In this document: positions 12,971-26,802 of the stretch, one piece after another | Layout of the letters: every line of letters begins with the position of its first letter | Numbering within the stretch: the first letter of the stretch is position 1 | Origin: Lates calcarifer | Taxonomy: Eukaryota > Chordata > Actinopteri > Centropomidae | Length of the DNA stretch: 64,000 bases | Assembly: GCF_001640805.2 (NCBI RefSeq) | Contig: NC_066838.1 | Coordinates: 9,102,066-9,166,065 of the forward strand | Direction: 5' to 3' | Notes under the pieces: generated by a model | What the model was told of the DNA's origin: nothing | The model's database searches: none | Seen by the model: only the letters and a program-made list of their open reading frames with translations | Position numbers and translations under genes: made by a program

Positions 12971-15352
12971 TCAGTCGTGGATATTGTACCTGAACGCCTC
13001 TATAAGCCCTTCAATTGAGTGAATGAAGCCAGATATGGCGCATATGCCCCCAATTACAAAAATAGCAACGTCGAAGAAGACGTGGTGCCACAGGAGATTC
13101 CTCCACTGGAGCTTCAGATGGAAGAGGCTCGGCAAGAGGAAGCACAGGCCAGCGCCGGTGAGGCTCCCAGTTAAGCCCATCAGCAGGGCAAAATGGGGGA
13201 CAAAGACGGCCATAAGCAAGGTGAAGACTACCAGGCCAACTCGAAGGCCCAGGCCCCACGATTTCAACTGCCCGCCGGGACCGTAGCAGTCAGGAAAGAG
13301 GGCTCTCCCGCCATCCTGGAACAAGGATTTCTCCAGAACCTCAACCGCAGCAAAGAACGGCAGCGGGTAGGATAACAGCGCCTTGGCCACAAGGAAGATG
13401 TTCACCACGGCCCGGATGGTTGAAGGCAGGTTATCCGTGATGACCTCTTTGGTGGCGTCTGCCCACGTCAAGTAGGCCACCAGGGCAAAGAGGCCCTTGA
13501 GGACGCAGGCGGCGATGTGAGTCCACTCCATCATGCAGTGGAACTCGCTGGGCTTCTGCATGTTTCCCTCTAGGGAGGGGAGGAAGATCTGGGAGGTGTA
13601 GCTGAACACGATGATACCAATTGAAATGGGGAATTTCTTCACATCGATGTAAAACTTGACCTTCTCCCAGGCCCACTCGCGCGCCCTGGAGAGGCAGTAT
13701 GCGATCACGAGGATGTTAATGACGAAGTGCGCCAGGGTGCAGAGGAAGCTGAACTTGGACACGGCCTTGAGGTTCTTCAGGAACGCGCACGGCAGGAGTG
13801 CGGCCGTGGCCACCACAGACCAGGCTTTCTGGGAGACGGGAAACCCCGGGAAACTGTTGTACATCAGGTTGCCGCTGACCACGACGTAAAGAATGCAGGT
13901 CATGACCAGCTCGATAATCTGAGCCACGTTCACAACGTGCCCGCCCAGCGTTGGGAAGCGGGGCGCGCAGCATGCGTTGGCGATGTCCACGTAAGAGTCC
14001 CTCACGCGCACTTTTATGCCGTCCTCGTTCTCCTCGTAGAGACACGCGATGAGAATTTTGCCCGTGTAGCAGCACACCACAGCCGCAAAGATAATGAGGA
14101 AGAGACCGAGGTAGCCGCCGTGGAGGATGGCGTACGGCAGGCCGAGGACGAACATGCCCTGCGGACAGAGAAGCGCAGTTGAGTGGTAATGGACGAGGCC
14201 TTCATCGCAGTGACAGGCTGAGCTAGCCCCGCGCATGCGATGACTGGCTCACACAGCTCACATCTTACATAATAACAGTAACAAAAAAAAAAATATTTTT
14301 ACACATTAAAATGGCACTGCAATACAGAAATGTGTAATTTATCACAGCTGTTTCATCCCACTGTCTGGATCACACAATTATTTTCCATTTTGCCTCGCCC
14401 TTGAAAAACAGGCCTTTCATTTGCGCAGGCAGTAGGTTGAATCGAATTAAAGCATTAAAACCACAATTTAAAAACGAAATTTGAAATTAATTTGATTCAA
14501 ACTTTAATTTGATGGAGCCGCTGATAAGCACGTGGGTGCCATTCAGCCTCGGGGCTATCAAAGTCAAACAGGCCCTGCCTGCAGCTCCACTGATAAAAAG
14601 ATTTGAATAAATAAATTCTAAGACTCAGCGACTGCAATGAATTCATTCACAAACCATGAATTAAATGTTCAATTGAAGCCCGAATTTAATTAGGATTCAA
14701 ATGTAGCTGGTCATATTAAATAATATAGGTTGTGATATATTTGAAAGCTCCATCTAGTTTTATTCGACAGTGTTTCGAACATATTAATTTGTATTTGTGT
14801 GAAGATTTTCTACTTGCAAACATCTTAAATCTTAAAAAAAAAACAAAAAAAAACATGAAAATCTTCAAGGTGACTTTTTGTGCAGTTGCAGGCCTGCTTG
14901 TTGCATGCAGCACTTGGTGTTTTTTTTGCAGTCAGACATGCAAGACGAGAGTAAATCACACAGTGTACCTGAATGGCGTTGGTGACGTTCCAACCAGCTT
15001 CCCACGACGTGATTTTTGGTTTGTCCTCTTCCAGCGAGCCTCCAGTCTTCAGGGAAGGCCTGGGGCCGGTGCCGTCTCGCTGGTAGTGGCTGTCCCCCTC
15101 CAACTCCCCCTCTCCCTCTCCCTCCAAGTGTCCCCCTTCCTCTTCTCCCTGAAGGACATCCATTTGCATTCCTTGCCTGTAGTCATAATCCAAGTCGTCG
15201 CACTCGGCGAAACCCAGACCCTCCTCGTCCGTCGCGGCCTGGAAGCCCAGCCGGGCGAACACCCCACTGACCTTGGCCTGAGATTTGTGGGACACCGTGT
15301 GGGCCGCGTTGGTCAGCTTGTTGGTGAGCTTGTGTCGTATTAGGTGAGCCAT
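12971..15352 (-). CDS. slc32a1: Vesicular inhibitory amino acid transporter (VIAAT/VGAT)
   Basis: Proton-coupled antiporter that loads GABA and glycine into synaptic vesicles. Two exons, 15352-14969 and 14158-12971, joined in phase 0 within [16 protein letters not shown]; the protein is 523 aa, close to the mammalian 525. Residues 1-128 form the cytosolic N-terminal region, with an acidic Glu/Gly-rich segment ([11 protein letters not shown]). Exon 2 encodes the amino-acid/auxin permease fold with about nine to ten membrane helices, the first being [19 protein letters not shown]. Near-invariant vertebrate stretches include [36 protein letters not shown] and [15 protein letters not shown]. The first ATG in the frame fits the conserved MAxLIRxKLTNK start. 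A single intron and high GC in exon 2 are typical. A CRE-like site and an RE1 element lie upstream, which suits activity-dependent, neuron-restricted expression. Confidence 0.98.
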
Positions 15353-15479
15353 CTTTATCCGAATAAAATACGGTCTTCAGGTGAAAATGATATTACCGAC
15401 TAAAAAAGCAGAGAGGCAGGTGCATGCAGGGTGATAAAAAAAAAAACCTGCTACTGTAAAGTCATGCCTGTTGGCTCTT

Positions 15480-15487
15480 TGACGTCG
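15480..15487. promoter_or_regulatory. CRE-like element in the slc32a1 promoter
   Basis: TGACGTCG, a near-palindromic CREB/ATF half-site pair, about 128 bp upstream of the slc32a1 ATG in a locally CpG-containing stretch. A single motif match without conservation data is weak evidence. Confidence 0.35.
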
Positions 15488-15778
15488 TCGCGAAGTAAGC
15501 TAACCAGCCTTCTAACGGCTGCCTAACTGACTCACCCAAACCGTTAAAAATCCTCAGCCGCTTTTCTTGACTTATCATCCATATTACTCCCTCAAAAAAC
15601 ACTCCTTGGCATCTCCCTCAACGAAGAAACGCCCCGATACAGAGACAAAAACGAAAATATGTCCTCATTTGTAGTTAAAAGAGACAATTTCGCATTTTTC
15701 CCCCCTCCAAGCAGCTTTTTTTCAGTTGGGGGTCCTGTTGGTGACTGCGCGAGCACTGGAATCTCTGACTGCATCACC

Positions 15779-15782
<4 letters not shown>

Positions 15783-15834
<52 letters not shown>
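15783..15834. repeat. (GA)n microsatellite upstream of slc32a1
   Basis: A pure GA/CT tract of 26 units about 430 bp upstream of the slc32a1 start codon. Such promoter-proximal homopurine tracts can adopt triplex structure or bind GAGA-type factors; no function is shown here. Confidence 0.95.
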
Positions 15835-15836
<2 letters not shown>

Positions 15837-16696
15837 CATGCACGTGTCCGCATAGAGTGCCAGTGAAACGGCTCGTGCACAACAGAACTGTCACGAATGG
15901 CACAGAAAAAGAGAGCAGAGAGTTTATTTCACCGGCAGAGTGATCACGGTCGTTTAAAGGCAGCAGCAGTGTAACAGAACAGTCCCCGACATTATGCATG
16001 AATGAAGAGATCAAACATTTCACCTGTTCATGCTCCGTCCTGTCAACAGGTCGACAGGCACTGCCATCAACAAACATCTGGCGTAATGCATGAATGCGAA
16101 ATAAATCTAAATATAACAAAAACACATGCTTTAATTTATCAAAATGTAGCGAAATAATATATTTTGGAGCTCTTGCATTCATCTGCAGTTGTCGATGAAA
16201 TTAGAATAAATTAATGCCTTATATAGAGAAACCATAGAGGCTGTTGATGCAAAAATGGTCTCAGTTTTTTCGTTAGAAAAAAAAAAACACTTCCACCTGA
16301 CCTGCTCAACTGTATAGTACAGCATACCCACAGTCACACACCCCCATGATTAATTTTTTTAATGTAAAGACAAAAGACCTTATGTTCCATATTTTTGGGA
16401 ATAATTAAACATTGCAAATTATCTTTGCCAATAGAAAATATTGTAATGTATTTTCCAAGAACGTTTTAATATTTTTCTAACAAATTTTCATTCAGTAATA
16501 AAAAACGAAAACATTTATATTAATGCAGGATTTACATGTATGAATTTCTCACGCATGCACGCGGCTACAGATTTTAGAAGTTTCCTGCTCATTTAACAGC
16601 TTGATTCCAGATGTGCATGTTCAGCAGGCTGTGGAGGGATGCAACTCGTTGCTGATATGATGAACATCCTGCAGCTGGCCTGCTGCACAGACCACC

Positions 16697-16717
16697 GACA
16701 GCACCACGGACAGCTCC
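16697..16717 (+). promoter_or_regulatory. RE1/NRSE (REST-binding) element
   Basis: A 21-bp match to the REST consensus. Both halves are present with canonical spacing: the core CAGCACCACGGACAG is exact and the trailing half is CTCC instead of NGCC. Differences are limited to the first two bases and one base of the right half. It lies 1.35 kb upstream of slc32a1, a neuron-specific gene of the class REST silences outside neurons. Confidence 0.75.
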
Positions 16718-17254
16718 TTCAACACAGAAAGGAAGAAAAAAAAACACGGGCTCAGACTCTTCCTCAGCCTTTTCCCCCTTCACACAGAAAGAAAACAAGT
16801 CCGCCCTTTATCACACCATCCACTTCGATTATACTATCGATTATAGCAAATTTTATTCTTTATTTATTCTTGTCTTTTAGTGAGATTTATTTAGTAAAGA
16901 TCTACACAGAAGAAAAAAAATATGAAGGAGAGAGTTATGTCTTCTCCACCTCAGCTCTAATCCTCGGGAATACGAAGCACCTCGTCTTTGCCTCCATAAT
17001 CGGCTGTGACACGGCTGAGCAAAACTGTCATCTTTTTTTTTTCCAGCCTGCTTGCAGAAATGTAGCCCACTGTGGTAAGACAGTCCCGATGATAAATAAA
17101 ATAAAATAAAAAAAACACCGAAAATGTTTTTAAATTAAGGATTTTTTTTAATGACTTTTTTTCAAGGCTGATTCAAATTGCCATAGAGCGGTAAGAATAA
17201 AGTGTTAAGAAGCACGAGACAACATTGTATGAGCAGCATCGCAAGACAAAAAAC

Positions 17255-17286
<32 letters not shown>

Positions 17287-17404
17287 ACGAGAGCTCTAAA
17301 TTTAGACACCAGCCAGAGGACAGAGAAAGTTCCGCATATTTTCATGCTTGGCTTGGGCTGCTTTGCCAGCTGCTGTTTGCGTTCAGGCCAACACAATGTT
17401 TGTT

Positions 17405-17405
<1 letters not shown>

Positions 17406-17437
<32 letters not shown>
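17406..17437. repeat. (TG)n microsatellite
   Basis: Pure TG tract, 16 units, followed by an imperfect GTATGTGCGTGT extension to about 17480. Confidence 0.95.
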
Positions 17438-17438
<1 letters not shown>

Positions 17439-20432
17439 ATCAGCGTCTGAGGGTATGTGCGTGTGTGTATGTGCGTGTAGGGCAGTGAGGAAATCGGGAG
17501 AGTCCTTGAGGCATCTCTCCCTCCCCCATCATCACATGCACACAAACCTCGGGACAAACGCTGGGACAGGAAACGTCACAAGCGCGCGCACACACGCAAA
17601 CACACGCAAAAAAACAAAAACGCAAGCATGCAAAAATACATGCAGCCTCACCCAAAATCTTTCAAAAATGAAACTGATTATGGAGAAACGTGCACGAAAG
17701 AGGTAGAAAAAATAATGCGGAAGAAGTAGAAAATAGTTTTACAAATTTATAAAAAAAAATACACCAGTCTACATTAAATTCTTTCCAACACGATGGATGT
17801 ATTTCTAAGCTATTTCCTCATGACAAAATGGATTTCCAGTCTGCCTTTTTTCTTTGAAAGGGCTTTGAGATTGGTTGCTGGGGCGACCAATTTAGCTTCT
17901 AATGCTACAAAGAGAAGGATTAATTCAGGCTCGGTTCGTGTGTGTGTGTGTGTGTGTGTATGAGTGAGAGACAGCGAGAGAGAGACACTCAGAGAAGGGA
18001 GTGTATGCTTGCAGCGCGCTCGGTTCAGTGTGTGTGTAGGCCTGAGATATGGAGGGGCTTATAGCTTCGTCTAACAGCCGTGCAGCCCTGACTGGGAGCA
18101 ATAATCTCTGATAGTTGCCATGGCCACAGTAATTGGACAGGGTGTGTGTGTGCATGTGTGTGTGTACATTGAGGTTTTGGGGGAAAAGAGATTTTGTCAG
18201 CACAGGTTTGCTTTTTGTGTGTCTGAAAGTCTTGGATAGAAGAAGAATTAAACGTATTCAAGCCAAACCTTTTTGTCAGAGTGGAAAAAAAGCGAAGTAG
18301 AAACTGTAGAACAGTCATAGCACTAGCTTTTACCAATACTGCAGAGTGGAGAGAGTTTGCCTTTTTCAATCCAATACAATTGTTTACTGTCATTGTCATT
18401 TTGCTAATATTAGATTGAAAAACATGCATTCTGCATCCAGATGTACGATAACTCTGACTGGCTGATGGTGACCATGATGTTAGGAGAACAGTTTACCTAA
18501 ATCATGGGTATTTTAGGGCTTTGTTCAAGAATACATTGTAGAAAATTTCAAGTGACTCAGACCCCTGACCATTGATTTGATTATTTAACTTTACCATGTT
18601 GCTGTGGAGCTACCTAGACTATGCTATTAATAACCTCTGTGCACATGGTATCTCAGTTTTGGCTTCAGTAGTTGTAACTGCAGAATGCTTTCCTTCAAAA
18701 TAAGTCATTTTCACTGCAGATGTTTTGACATGTAGCCTAACAGTAGGAGGAGGGCGGGGGTAAATAGTACAATTACTGATGGTTGAATTCCATTTAACTG
18801 CTTCAGTTTCAGGGTCCTGGTTCATGCTGGCTCACTGTCACACTGTCACGTCTTACTGGGACACTTGAACAGAACAGAGCCATTGTTAATGTTACTGGCA
18901 ACACCTGCACTTTAATAACAAGTCAAATTGACTGCTGTGAAAAGGCCCCATCAGGTCATGCTTACAGGAATTTGGAAATCAAGGCGATACATAGGCCCAC
19001 AGAGGTAAATAAACATAAAAATAACATAAACATAAAAAACATAAAAATAAAAAAACATAACAAGTGTATAGGTGGAAATGAAAGTGGCTTACACTCAAAG
19101 ACTGAAGAAAGTTTTGTCTGACTTTCCATCTAATTACAGGATTTAAAAGTGGCCTTATGGTGGTAGCGTTCAAATATAAGTGTCAATATAATCAATACAG
19201 TTTTTTGAGATGTCCTGCTATCTAACAGACAAGTGGGATGTGATTCCTTGGTGTATATTACAAAATTCAATAAAATATTATTCTGTTAACATGGTGTGTT
19301 TTTTGGGGAAGTGGACCACAGGTGTTTTCACTTATGTTGGCTGATTACCAGGGCGGTGTGGGCGTGCACAAACTGCACTTGATTGACATCTAGCCTGCAG
19401 CCTTTCACTGTGGGAACTCTATTCTTTCCTTGTGCTTTGATTGAATTGGACGGAATAAATGACACTTTAAATCCCACCCTAATTTGTTACTGTTGCTAAA
19501 TTCCCTCTAAAATTACTGTATAGTTTAGATGCTTATCGCAAAACATGTGCTACTTTCACAAGCAACACAGTGGTTAGATTTATTCTTTAATGTTTGTAAT
19601 TTCAACATCTTGCTCTCACAAGATGTATTGTCCAGTCCTAAATTGTGTCTTTTTCACTGCAATCTGTCAACTCAAAAAATAATGTAGTTAGCACTCAGTG
19701 GTTTTGAAAGCAACACTAGGTTACTAATGTAGCAAGCTAATTAGCTTGACAAGCTAATGTTTGCAGCTTATGTTAAAGCACAAATTTAATGCATTCCCTA
19801 CACTTTGGCCATTGTGTTTTGCAAAAGCTTGAGAAGACAGTACACTGTACAGTACAATTATTAAATGCCACGTATCACTCTATTTAGAGCTCCATGCTCA
19901 TTGCTTTGACCTAATCAAAACCAAAGGTTGACCAGCCTGCCATGTCTAGTTCTGGCTGCTATGATTGGACAATTGCTGTTTAGGGGTGGGGTTTAGTGAA
20001 CAGTCAGATCATGGCACAGCCTCATCCAACTTCAACCTGACTGGGTGTGCAGGGCCAACTATAGTTACAATTTTAAGCTCTTGCTCTCTAAAAACAGTGG
20101 ACGAATATATTGAAACTGTAGACATATCCGTATTATTTAATAACTGACACACACACACACTCAAATAAATTGAAAAAAGTTAATATTTGCATTTTTAGAA
20201 ATATCCTTCCCACACACAGTCACATGCACACGCTCCCACACATGCATGAATGCATGAATAGTGACAGGTGCACAAACACATTAATCACTCTATGGCCCAA
20301 AAAGATCTGCTGGGCTTTCAGGGCCAGGGATTGAAGAGAACAGTAGTGACAGACTGTGTGTGTATGTGTGTATGAGAGGGAGAGAAAGACAAAGAGATAG
20401 AGGTTACAGTGTATGTGTCTCAAAGAGGAAGA

Positions 20433-20471
<39 letters not shown>
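20433..20471. repeat. (TG)n microsatellite
   Basis: Pure TG tract of about 19 units in the slc32a1-actr5 interval. Confidence 0.95.
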
Positions 20472-20472
<1 letters not shown>

Positions 20473-21706
20473 CTGTGTGTATGCAGGCGTGACAGGGTGT
20501 GGAAGAGAGTCATGGAGGTTGCAGGGGGTTTTGTCTGCAGTGTGGCTCTGATACATCAGAAGTGCTCAGAGTCAGGACTGTTACGTAAACTGGGCTCTGT
20601 TCCTCCAACTGTCATTCCTTCACTTACTAATACACACACACTCACACAGGGTTTTCTTTTGTCTTGACTGTTTTTAGCCAGTCACTCTCACATTCGCAGC
20701 ATAACATGATAATTCATAGGAGTTCTTGCCCCCGTGAATAATGATCTGAACCTGTCAACAAATTGGGATTGATTTGCTGAGGTGATACTGAAGTTAATCA
20801 TGGTCACTCCAATAAATCAAATTTGAATATGAACTGATATTGCTATTGTTACATCATAATGACACAAGACAGATAAAATTACATTTTGAATTACAAAAAC
20901 ACGTCTTCTGATTCCAGAATATACACTGATGTTTACAAAAGAATGTTCTGTGTTGTCATGACAGCAGAATGGAAATAATTCCACAATTGTGTGATTCATA
21001 ATCACGCACATAATCATCACTGACAGATGTTTTCCCCTCACAGCGTTGTGCAAAAAGGAAAAAAAACAAAACCCCCAGCATATTGTCACTGAGAAATCAC
21101 AGTCTTTTCCTGCCTCCACATAAACAGCATTTGAAGGAGAGGTGAAGACCTTCAGTATGTACCAGATGTGAGCTTTTGGTTTAGGAGCTGGTGGTTCTAA
21201 TCCTTGAAGAGGATGCTTAACAGTCCTATTACTGCCAATGTGAAAAAACAAGAAATATAATATAATATAATATAAATATAATCAATATAATCAAGACATT
21301 ATCTAATAATAAATGCATCAATAACATTTAATTTTCCACTTGCCTCTCTTCTGCTTAATCACATCACAGTCAGTAAGAACCACCCAAAAATAAGATTAAA
21401 GACAATAAATAATTAACACTAAAAATAATGAAAGACATGATCAAATCATAGTATTGTTCATGAACACTCATCATAATTGGCCATATCTAACATTACCCCC
21501 CCCCAGTCTAACAGTCTGTTCATTCCTCCACAAAATGGAGGCTGCTTGGCATCACGCGCGGCAGTCCCAGAGTGCTTGTAGACTATTAGTTCCCCTGTGC
21601 CTCATCACTGCTGCCTGGATGACAAGCACAACAAGCAGAGAGCTGCGAGCATCGTGCACGGACAGCGGCACAATGTCATGTCTTGCCTCTTGGGAGTAAT
21701 GGACGC

Positions 21707-21708
<2 letters not shown>

Positions 21709-21747
<39 letters not shown>

Positions 21748-21865
21748 GAAGAGAGAACATAGATGGGGGTGTATTTGTATGAGTTTGTGGCCTTATGTGC
21801 ATGGGTGTGTGGGTGCGGATGCGTGTATGCGATTGTATGTGTGTGCGTGTGTGTGTGTGTGTGTG
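21709..21865. repeat. Compound (TG)n microsatellite
   Basis: A pure tract at 21709-21744, an imperfect TG/CG-rich middle, and a second TG tract at 21838-21865. Confidence 0.9.
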
Positions 21866-23889
21866 CTTGAGAGGGTAAGCTGACCCAGATCTGCTTATTA
21901 GCATCAGGAGGAGGGGGACGGCAGTCACTTAGAGCTTTGTGCCTGAGCAGTGAACTGTGCTCGAGCTTCAGTGACACACCATCAAGCTTCATACAGTAAC
22001 ACCCCTCCCACACACACACACACACACACACTCCTTTCTTCATCCTTTACATTCTCTGCTCCCAAATATCTGTGCTGTCCAGGAAATAAAACCACTCAAT
22101 CCACATAATACACTTCCTCCAATTTTCAATTCATGTTCTTCTCAAAAGATAAAATAATGCTAATATTGTACATACATAAATAAAATTATAAATAAAAAAA
22201 CAATAATCACAGGAACAAAAATATAATGTCCCCAAATGTATAGGACGGGCATAGTTATTTTTGTTAAATTTTTTTTTTTGTTGCTACATTTCAATACAAT
22301 ATACACTAGACTGAACAAAATATTAAAGCCCAAGTAGCCATTTGCTGCAGCATTACATCAAATGAAAATATTGTGTATGTCTCACGCATTACTTTATGTC
22401 TAAAATGTAAGACTTATTTGGCATATTTAGGAATTTTAGTAGAATTTGAAAGTTCTGTGGGGTCTAACACTGCCCTTGTAAAGATGGATATTAACCTTGC
22501 ACTTTTGAAGGGGTTTAACATATTAAAAAAACATGGCAAGAAGAGGGAGCACATGAAGGATGCTTAAAACTGCTGTGATGTGAAATATTGAAAACTACTT
22601 TTGTATGAGCAAAAGATAATGATGCCTCCATTTCCTGTATTGTATAATATAGAATATCATATTTATCTCTGGCATTAATCTTCAGTTATTTAAACTGATT
22701 GCTGAACAAAAGCATCAATGAAACTCAAAAATTCTGTGTTGCTACTTTAGATACAATCATCTACCTACCTTCATTTGAGAATTGGGCATTACATTAGATC
22801 ATGTAATGCAGGGTAATGAAAACCACAGAGTGTGAGATCTCCAACATGTGCATAGACTGAATGGTCTGAACTGAAGCCTACTGGGACATACAGTTGCTCT
22901 CATGTGCAGGTGTCCCACATCACCAGCTGAGGCTTCACCCGGTCAGCTGAGAGTAACAGGATGGCAGACAGAAAGAAATCAGGGATCTCAGGCCTGAGGG
23001 AAAATGTCTGTTCACATGGTTACAATTTATCTTCAAAATGGACTCATCCATTTCTAGCATTTATGTCCAGTTGACCCCATTTGAGGTAATAGGTGATAAT
23101 AAGAAAATGGTGGTGAGACTTGCAACATTTATTTTAGTTTGCACAAAGATTGGAAATAGCTCTGAGATCAGTGTTTGGCTTTTTTTTTATGTCTGCATCA
23201 TTCTATTAAAGGGAAATTTCAATGCCTCCACTAGAATTTAAAATCGAGGTCTATGGATTTGAGCAAAATGTTGCTGTACAGCAAGGCCAAACAAGGAAAG
23301 AGGTCAGTGTTGAATGTCTGTCTTGTGTAAATGACAGTAAATTGCAATTACAATTTTATACACAGAACTTTAAAATTCTTTCAATATTTTGATAGGAGAT
23401 AGAAATGTATGATGTTTATATACAGAGCGACAAAACATGATAAATCCAAGGATAAAACACTGTCTCATCTCACAAGGTCTTATTACATTGAGTGTAGTAC
23501 GACCTCTGGTGGTAAAAAATAGATATTTTTCATAATTCACCTTTATTGTAAACGCAAACACACGGTATTCATACACAATACATTATCGTAACAAAGCTTT
23601 GCTGCATTGCAGACAAACAGAGAATGTTTGGCTGGAAACTAAAACATGAGTCAGAAAAATGTGGGGACATTTTGTTTGGATTTTTGAAACAGTCAAGTCA
23701 AAACATATATGTTATCATTCTATTTTATACTTTATAATATGAATTTTACTTATTTTAGCTCAAGTTCTGCTCAGATATTTCTCTGCATACTGCTTTACAC
23801 AGATTCAATGCCTTTATGTTTAGGCGGAACGATAGGTAGGTGGCACCAAGCTTCCAGTCGAATGTATTTTGCAGAAGCCCACTTTCAAA

Positions 23890-26771
23890 ATGGCTTCCCA
23901 AGACCGGCCGGTTTGCCAAATTTTCTCATTTCAGGACTGTAAAGCCTCCCCCGACCCGATTTTTGAACTTCCCGCCCAGTGTCTGACCCCTACACCGGTC
24001 CCGATAGTGATAGATAACGGCTCCTTCCAGACCCGGGCCGGTTGGGCGGCTTCAGCGGCCGAGTTTGACTCTCCGCGGCTGCTCTTCAGGTCTGTGGCGG
24101 CGCGGAGCAGAGGGGCCGCCCGCAGCGAGACCCAGATCGGTAACGACATCCCCAACCTGGAGCCGCTTCGGTGGCTGCTGAAGAGCCAGTTCGACCGAAA
24201 CGTCGTGGTCAACTTCGAGATCCAGGAGCTCATCTTCGACTATGTGTTTACACATCTGGGCATCGCCTCTGAGGTATTATTGCTGGAGGGCTGGCAAAAA
24301 TAGTATCCCTTAGCAAATGTGCGTCCATGTCCATGTCACGAGAAGGAAGACCAGTGAATTTATTGTATTTTCTTTTCATATCATTGCCTTTTTGACCAGA
24401 GAAGGAAAAGTTTGGCTTTTGTAAAGCCAGTTTACAAACTATAATTTACTTTACTACACTTCAGTTAAATCCCATATCTCTTTTCGATTTTTACTTATCA
24501 CAGTTGTTGTTGTCGAAATATGTAGAATGTAAATATGTAAAATGCATTAATACACTTGGAAAGGCAATTCAACCAGACAAAATGCTTGAGGTTAACCACA
24601 GTAATGCTCCAAAAATACAAAATGTAAATGTCACAGATTTACACAGTTCATATGTACAGTAAGGTGTTTTATTCCTAGTCTGACAGGTGGACATTTTACT
24701 CTAACCACTGAGGCAAAGTGGCAGGTGTGCCTCTCATTTATTAAACCAGCTCTGCCAATAATGTGCCTTTGGAATGACAACACACATTAAGAATAAAACA
24801 AAAGACAACAGCTCATTTTGCTATTTTTTGCTCAATTACACTAATGCACACTGGTAATGTTTAGCCGTTTAATATGTGATACCAGATGATAACATTAGCT
24901 TCCCATGCTTTTTTGCAGGGCGGTGTGGAGCACCCCATCGTGCTCACAGAAGCACCCTGTAACCCGCTGCACTGTCGGCAGATGATGTCAGAGTTGCTCT
25001 TTGAGTGCTACCGTGTCCCGTACGTCTCCTACGGCGTGGACGGCTTGTACAGTTTCTACCACAATAACACCCAGAGAAACATCCGTCCAACCCACACAGG
25101 CCTTGTTCTGTCCTCAGGATACCACTGCTCACACATCCTGCCAGTTATCAACGGCAGGTGAGGCAGTGTGTTGCATTTGCCCTTTCACTGTTCATTTTAT
25201 ATTTTTCTGTAAGAAATGCTCAGTCACTCTGGCTCTTTTTACCTGATAAACTTTTTTTCACAACAGGAATTTTGACTTGTCATAACAGGAAAAGCACAGG
25301 TGTTACTACATTAATGATGGCTTTGTTCTGTATATAAAGTTAAGTGTGAGCCAGCACATACAATACCAGGACTCTGAAACTGAGGCAACTAAATGGAATT
25401 CAGCTGTAATCATTTACATCAGTTACATCAGTTTCCAACTGGGATGTGTTTAAATGTCCTTAGTGTAGGAGACCTTTTGTTTTTGACTCACTTGCTTTGG
25501 ACAGTTTGTTGTGTTGAGATTCATTTTGAAATGGTTTTGATTCAAGGTTGGATGCGGTGAACTGTAAGCGTGTGAACGTGGCTGGGAGTCAAGCAGCATC
25601 TTACCTGCAGCGCCTCCTCCAGCTGAAATACCCAGGTCACCTCGCTGCCATCACACTCAGCCGCATGGAGGAACTGCTGCATGAACACAGTTACACTGCT
25701 GTGGATTATCATGAAGGTACAGTTTACACTGATACACTTAAGAGCTTCTCTTGGCAAATTTACAGCTCCACATTACATCATCAAATAACCATTATGTTTC
25801 TGAATAGTTGAAAACCTCCAAGTTAATCTCAAGGTACATTAATAAACTGCTCAGAAACATGAAGTTTCTCCTTGTTTCTGCTGTAAATGCAGGTGGTCAT
25901 AGATTAAACATGTACCTCCTTTCCTCTGTACTTACTCTCCATTTCCTCCATGTTGTGCTCCCCACAGAGCTGGAAAAGTGGCGTAGCCCAGAGTTTTATG
26001 AGCGGGAGGTTCACCGTATGCAGCTTCCCTTCTCGGGTAAGGTGCCGGGCGGCGGTGTGAGCGTGGAGGAGAGGCAGGAGAGACGAGCTCAGCAGCTTCG
26101 ACGGCTTCAGGAGATCAATGCCCGTCGGCGGGAAGAGAAGCTGCAGCAGGACCAAGAGAGGCTGGACAGACTTCTGGCAGTGCAGGCAAGGAGCCTATTG
26201 TGTCATTTACAGTTTATTGTGATATTTTTTAGGTTTTTTAACTGGTGTTTTATATGTGCAGTTGTTCATCTGGCTATGCGAGACACCTACAACAGTAATT
26301 ATAAGAATGTACAACATGTTTTATGAGTTTTCTGTGTCCAGGAGCTGCTGGATGACGGCCTGTTGGATCAGTTTCATAAGAGGCTGGTGGAGCTCAACAT
26401 GGACTCAGCTGAGGAGCTGCAGTCATACATCAACAAGCTGCAGCTGGCTGTGGAGCAGGGAAGACAAAAACTGCTCCACAGCGATGGAGCAGACGGAAAG
26501 ATGGAGGTGGGTGTTAATCTACTGCATTTGTTATTTGTTATTTTGTAAGCGCTGTGTCCATATTTTATGGCTACGTGTCTGATAAAACATTTGAGAAGTT
26601 AAAAAAAGTTAAACCAGTCCTATGGAGCATGGCAGTCACAAAAAAAAGCAGTGTTTCTATATATGCACTGTATCACTTGGCTCTAAGCTAAGTATGTAAA
26701 TTTCTCAGTGTCCAGCACTAATGAGGAAGCGAAATGGTAAAACTATAGTGTATTCATTACAGCGTAGTTTT

Positions 26772-26802
<31 letters not shown>

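Larger units (their letters stand above)
15835..23889. other. 8-kb non-coding interval between slc32a1 and actr5
   Basis: No exon could be supported on either strand; the longer open frames are read-through of CA/GA tracts or lack any protein character. It holds the RE1 site, an A29 run at 17255-17283, and TG/CA microsatellites at 17406-17437, 17938-17959, 20433-20471, 21709-21744, 21838-21865 and 22009-22031. Non-repetitive GC-moderate islands near 18040-18150 and 21560-21700/21890-21990 could be regulatory, but comparison with other fish would be needed. Confidence 0.55.

Noticed and set aside
14732..15343. 203-codon + strand frame opposite slc32a1 exon 1
   Set aside because: Antisense shadow of the GC-rich slc32a1 exon.
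15592..16182. 196-codon minus-strand open frame with a (Leu-Ser)n run
   Set aside because: It exists because it reads through the (GA)n microsatellite; there is no domain, no splice support and no codon-use signal.
20817..21251. 144-codon minus-strand frame
   Set aside because: Cysteine-rich but low-complexity, no recognisable homology, and no adjoining exon or promoter evidence.
21552..22043. 163-codon minus-strand frame rich in Thr-His repeats
   Set aside because: Translation of CA/TG microsatellites in a non-coding interval.
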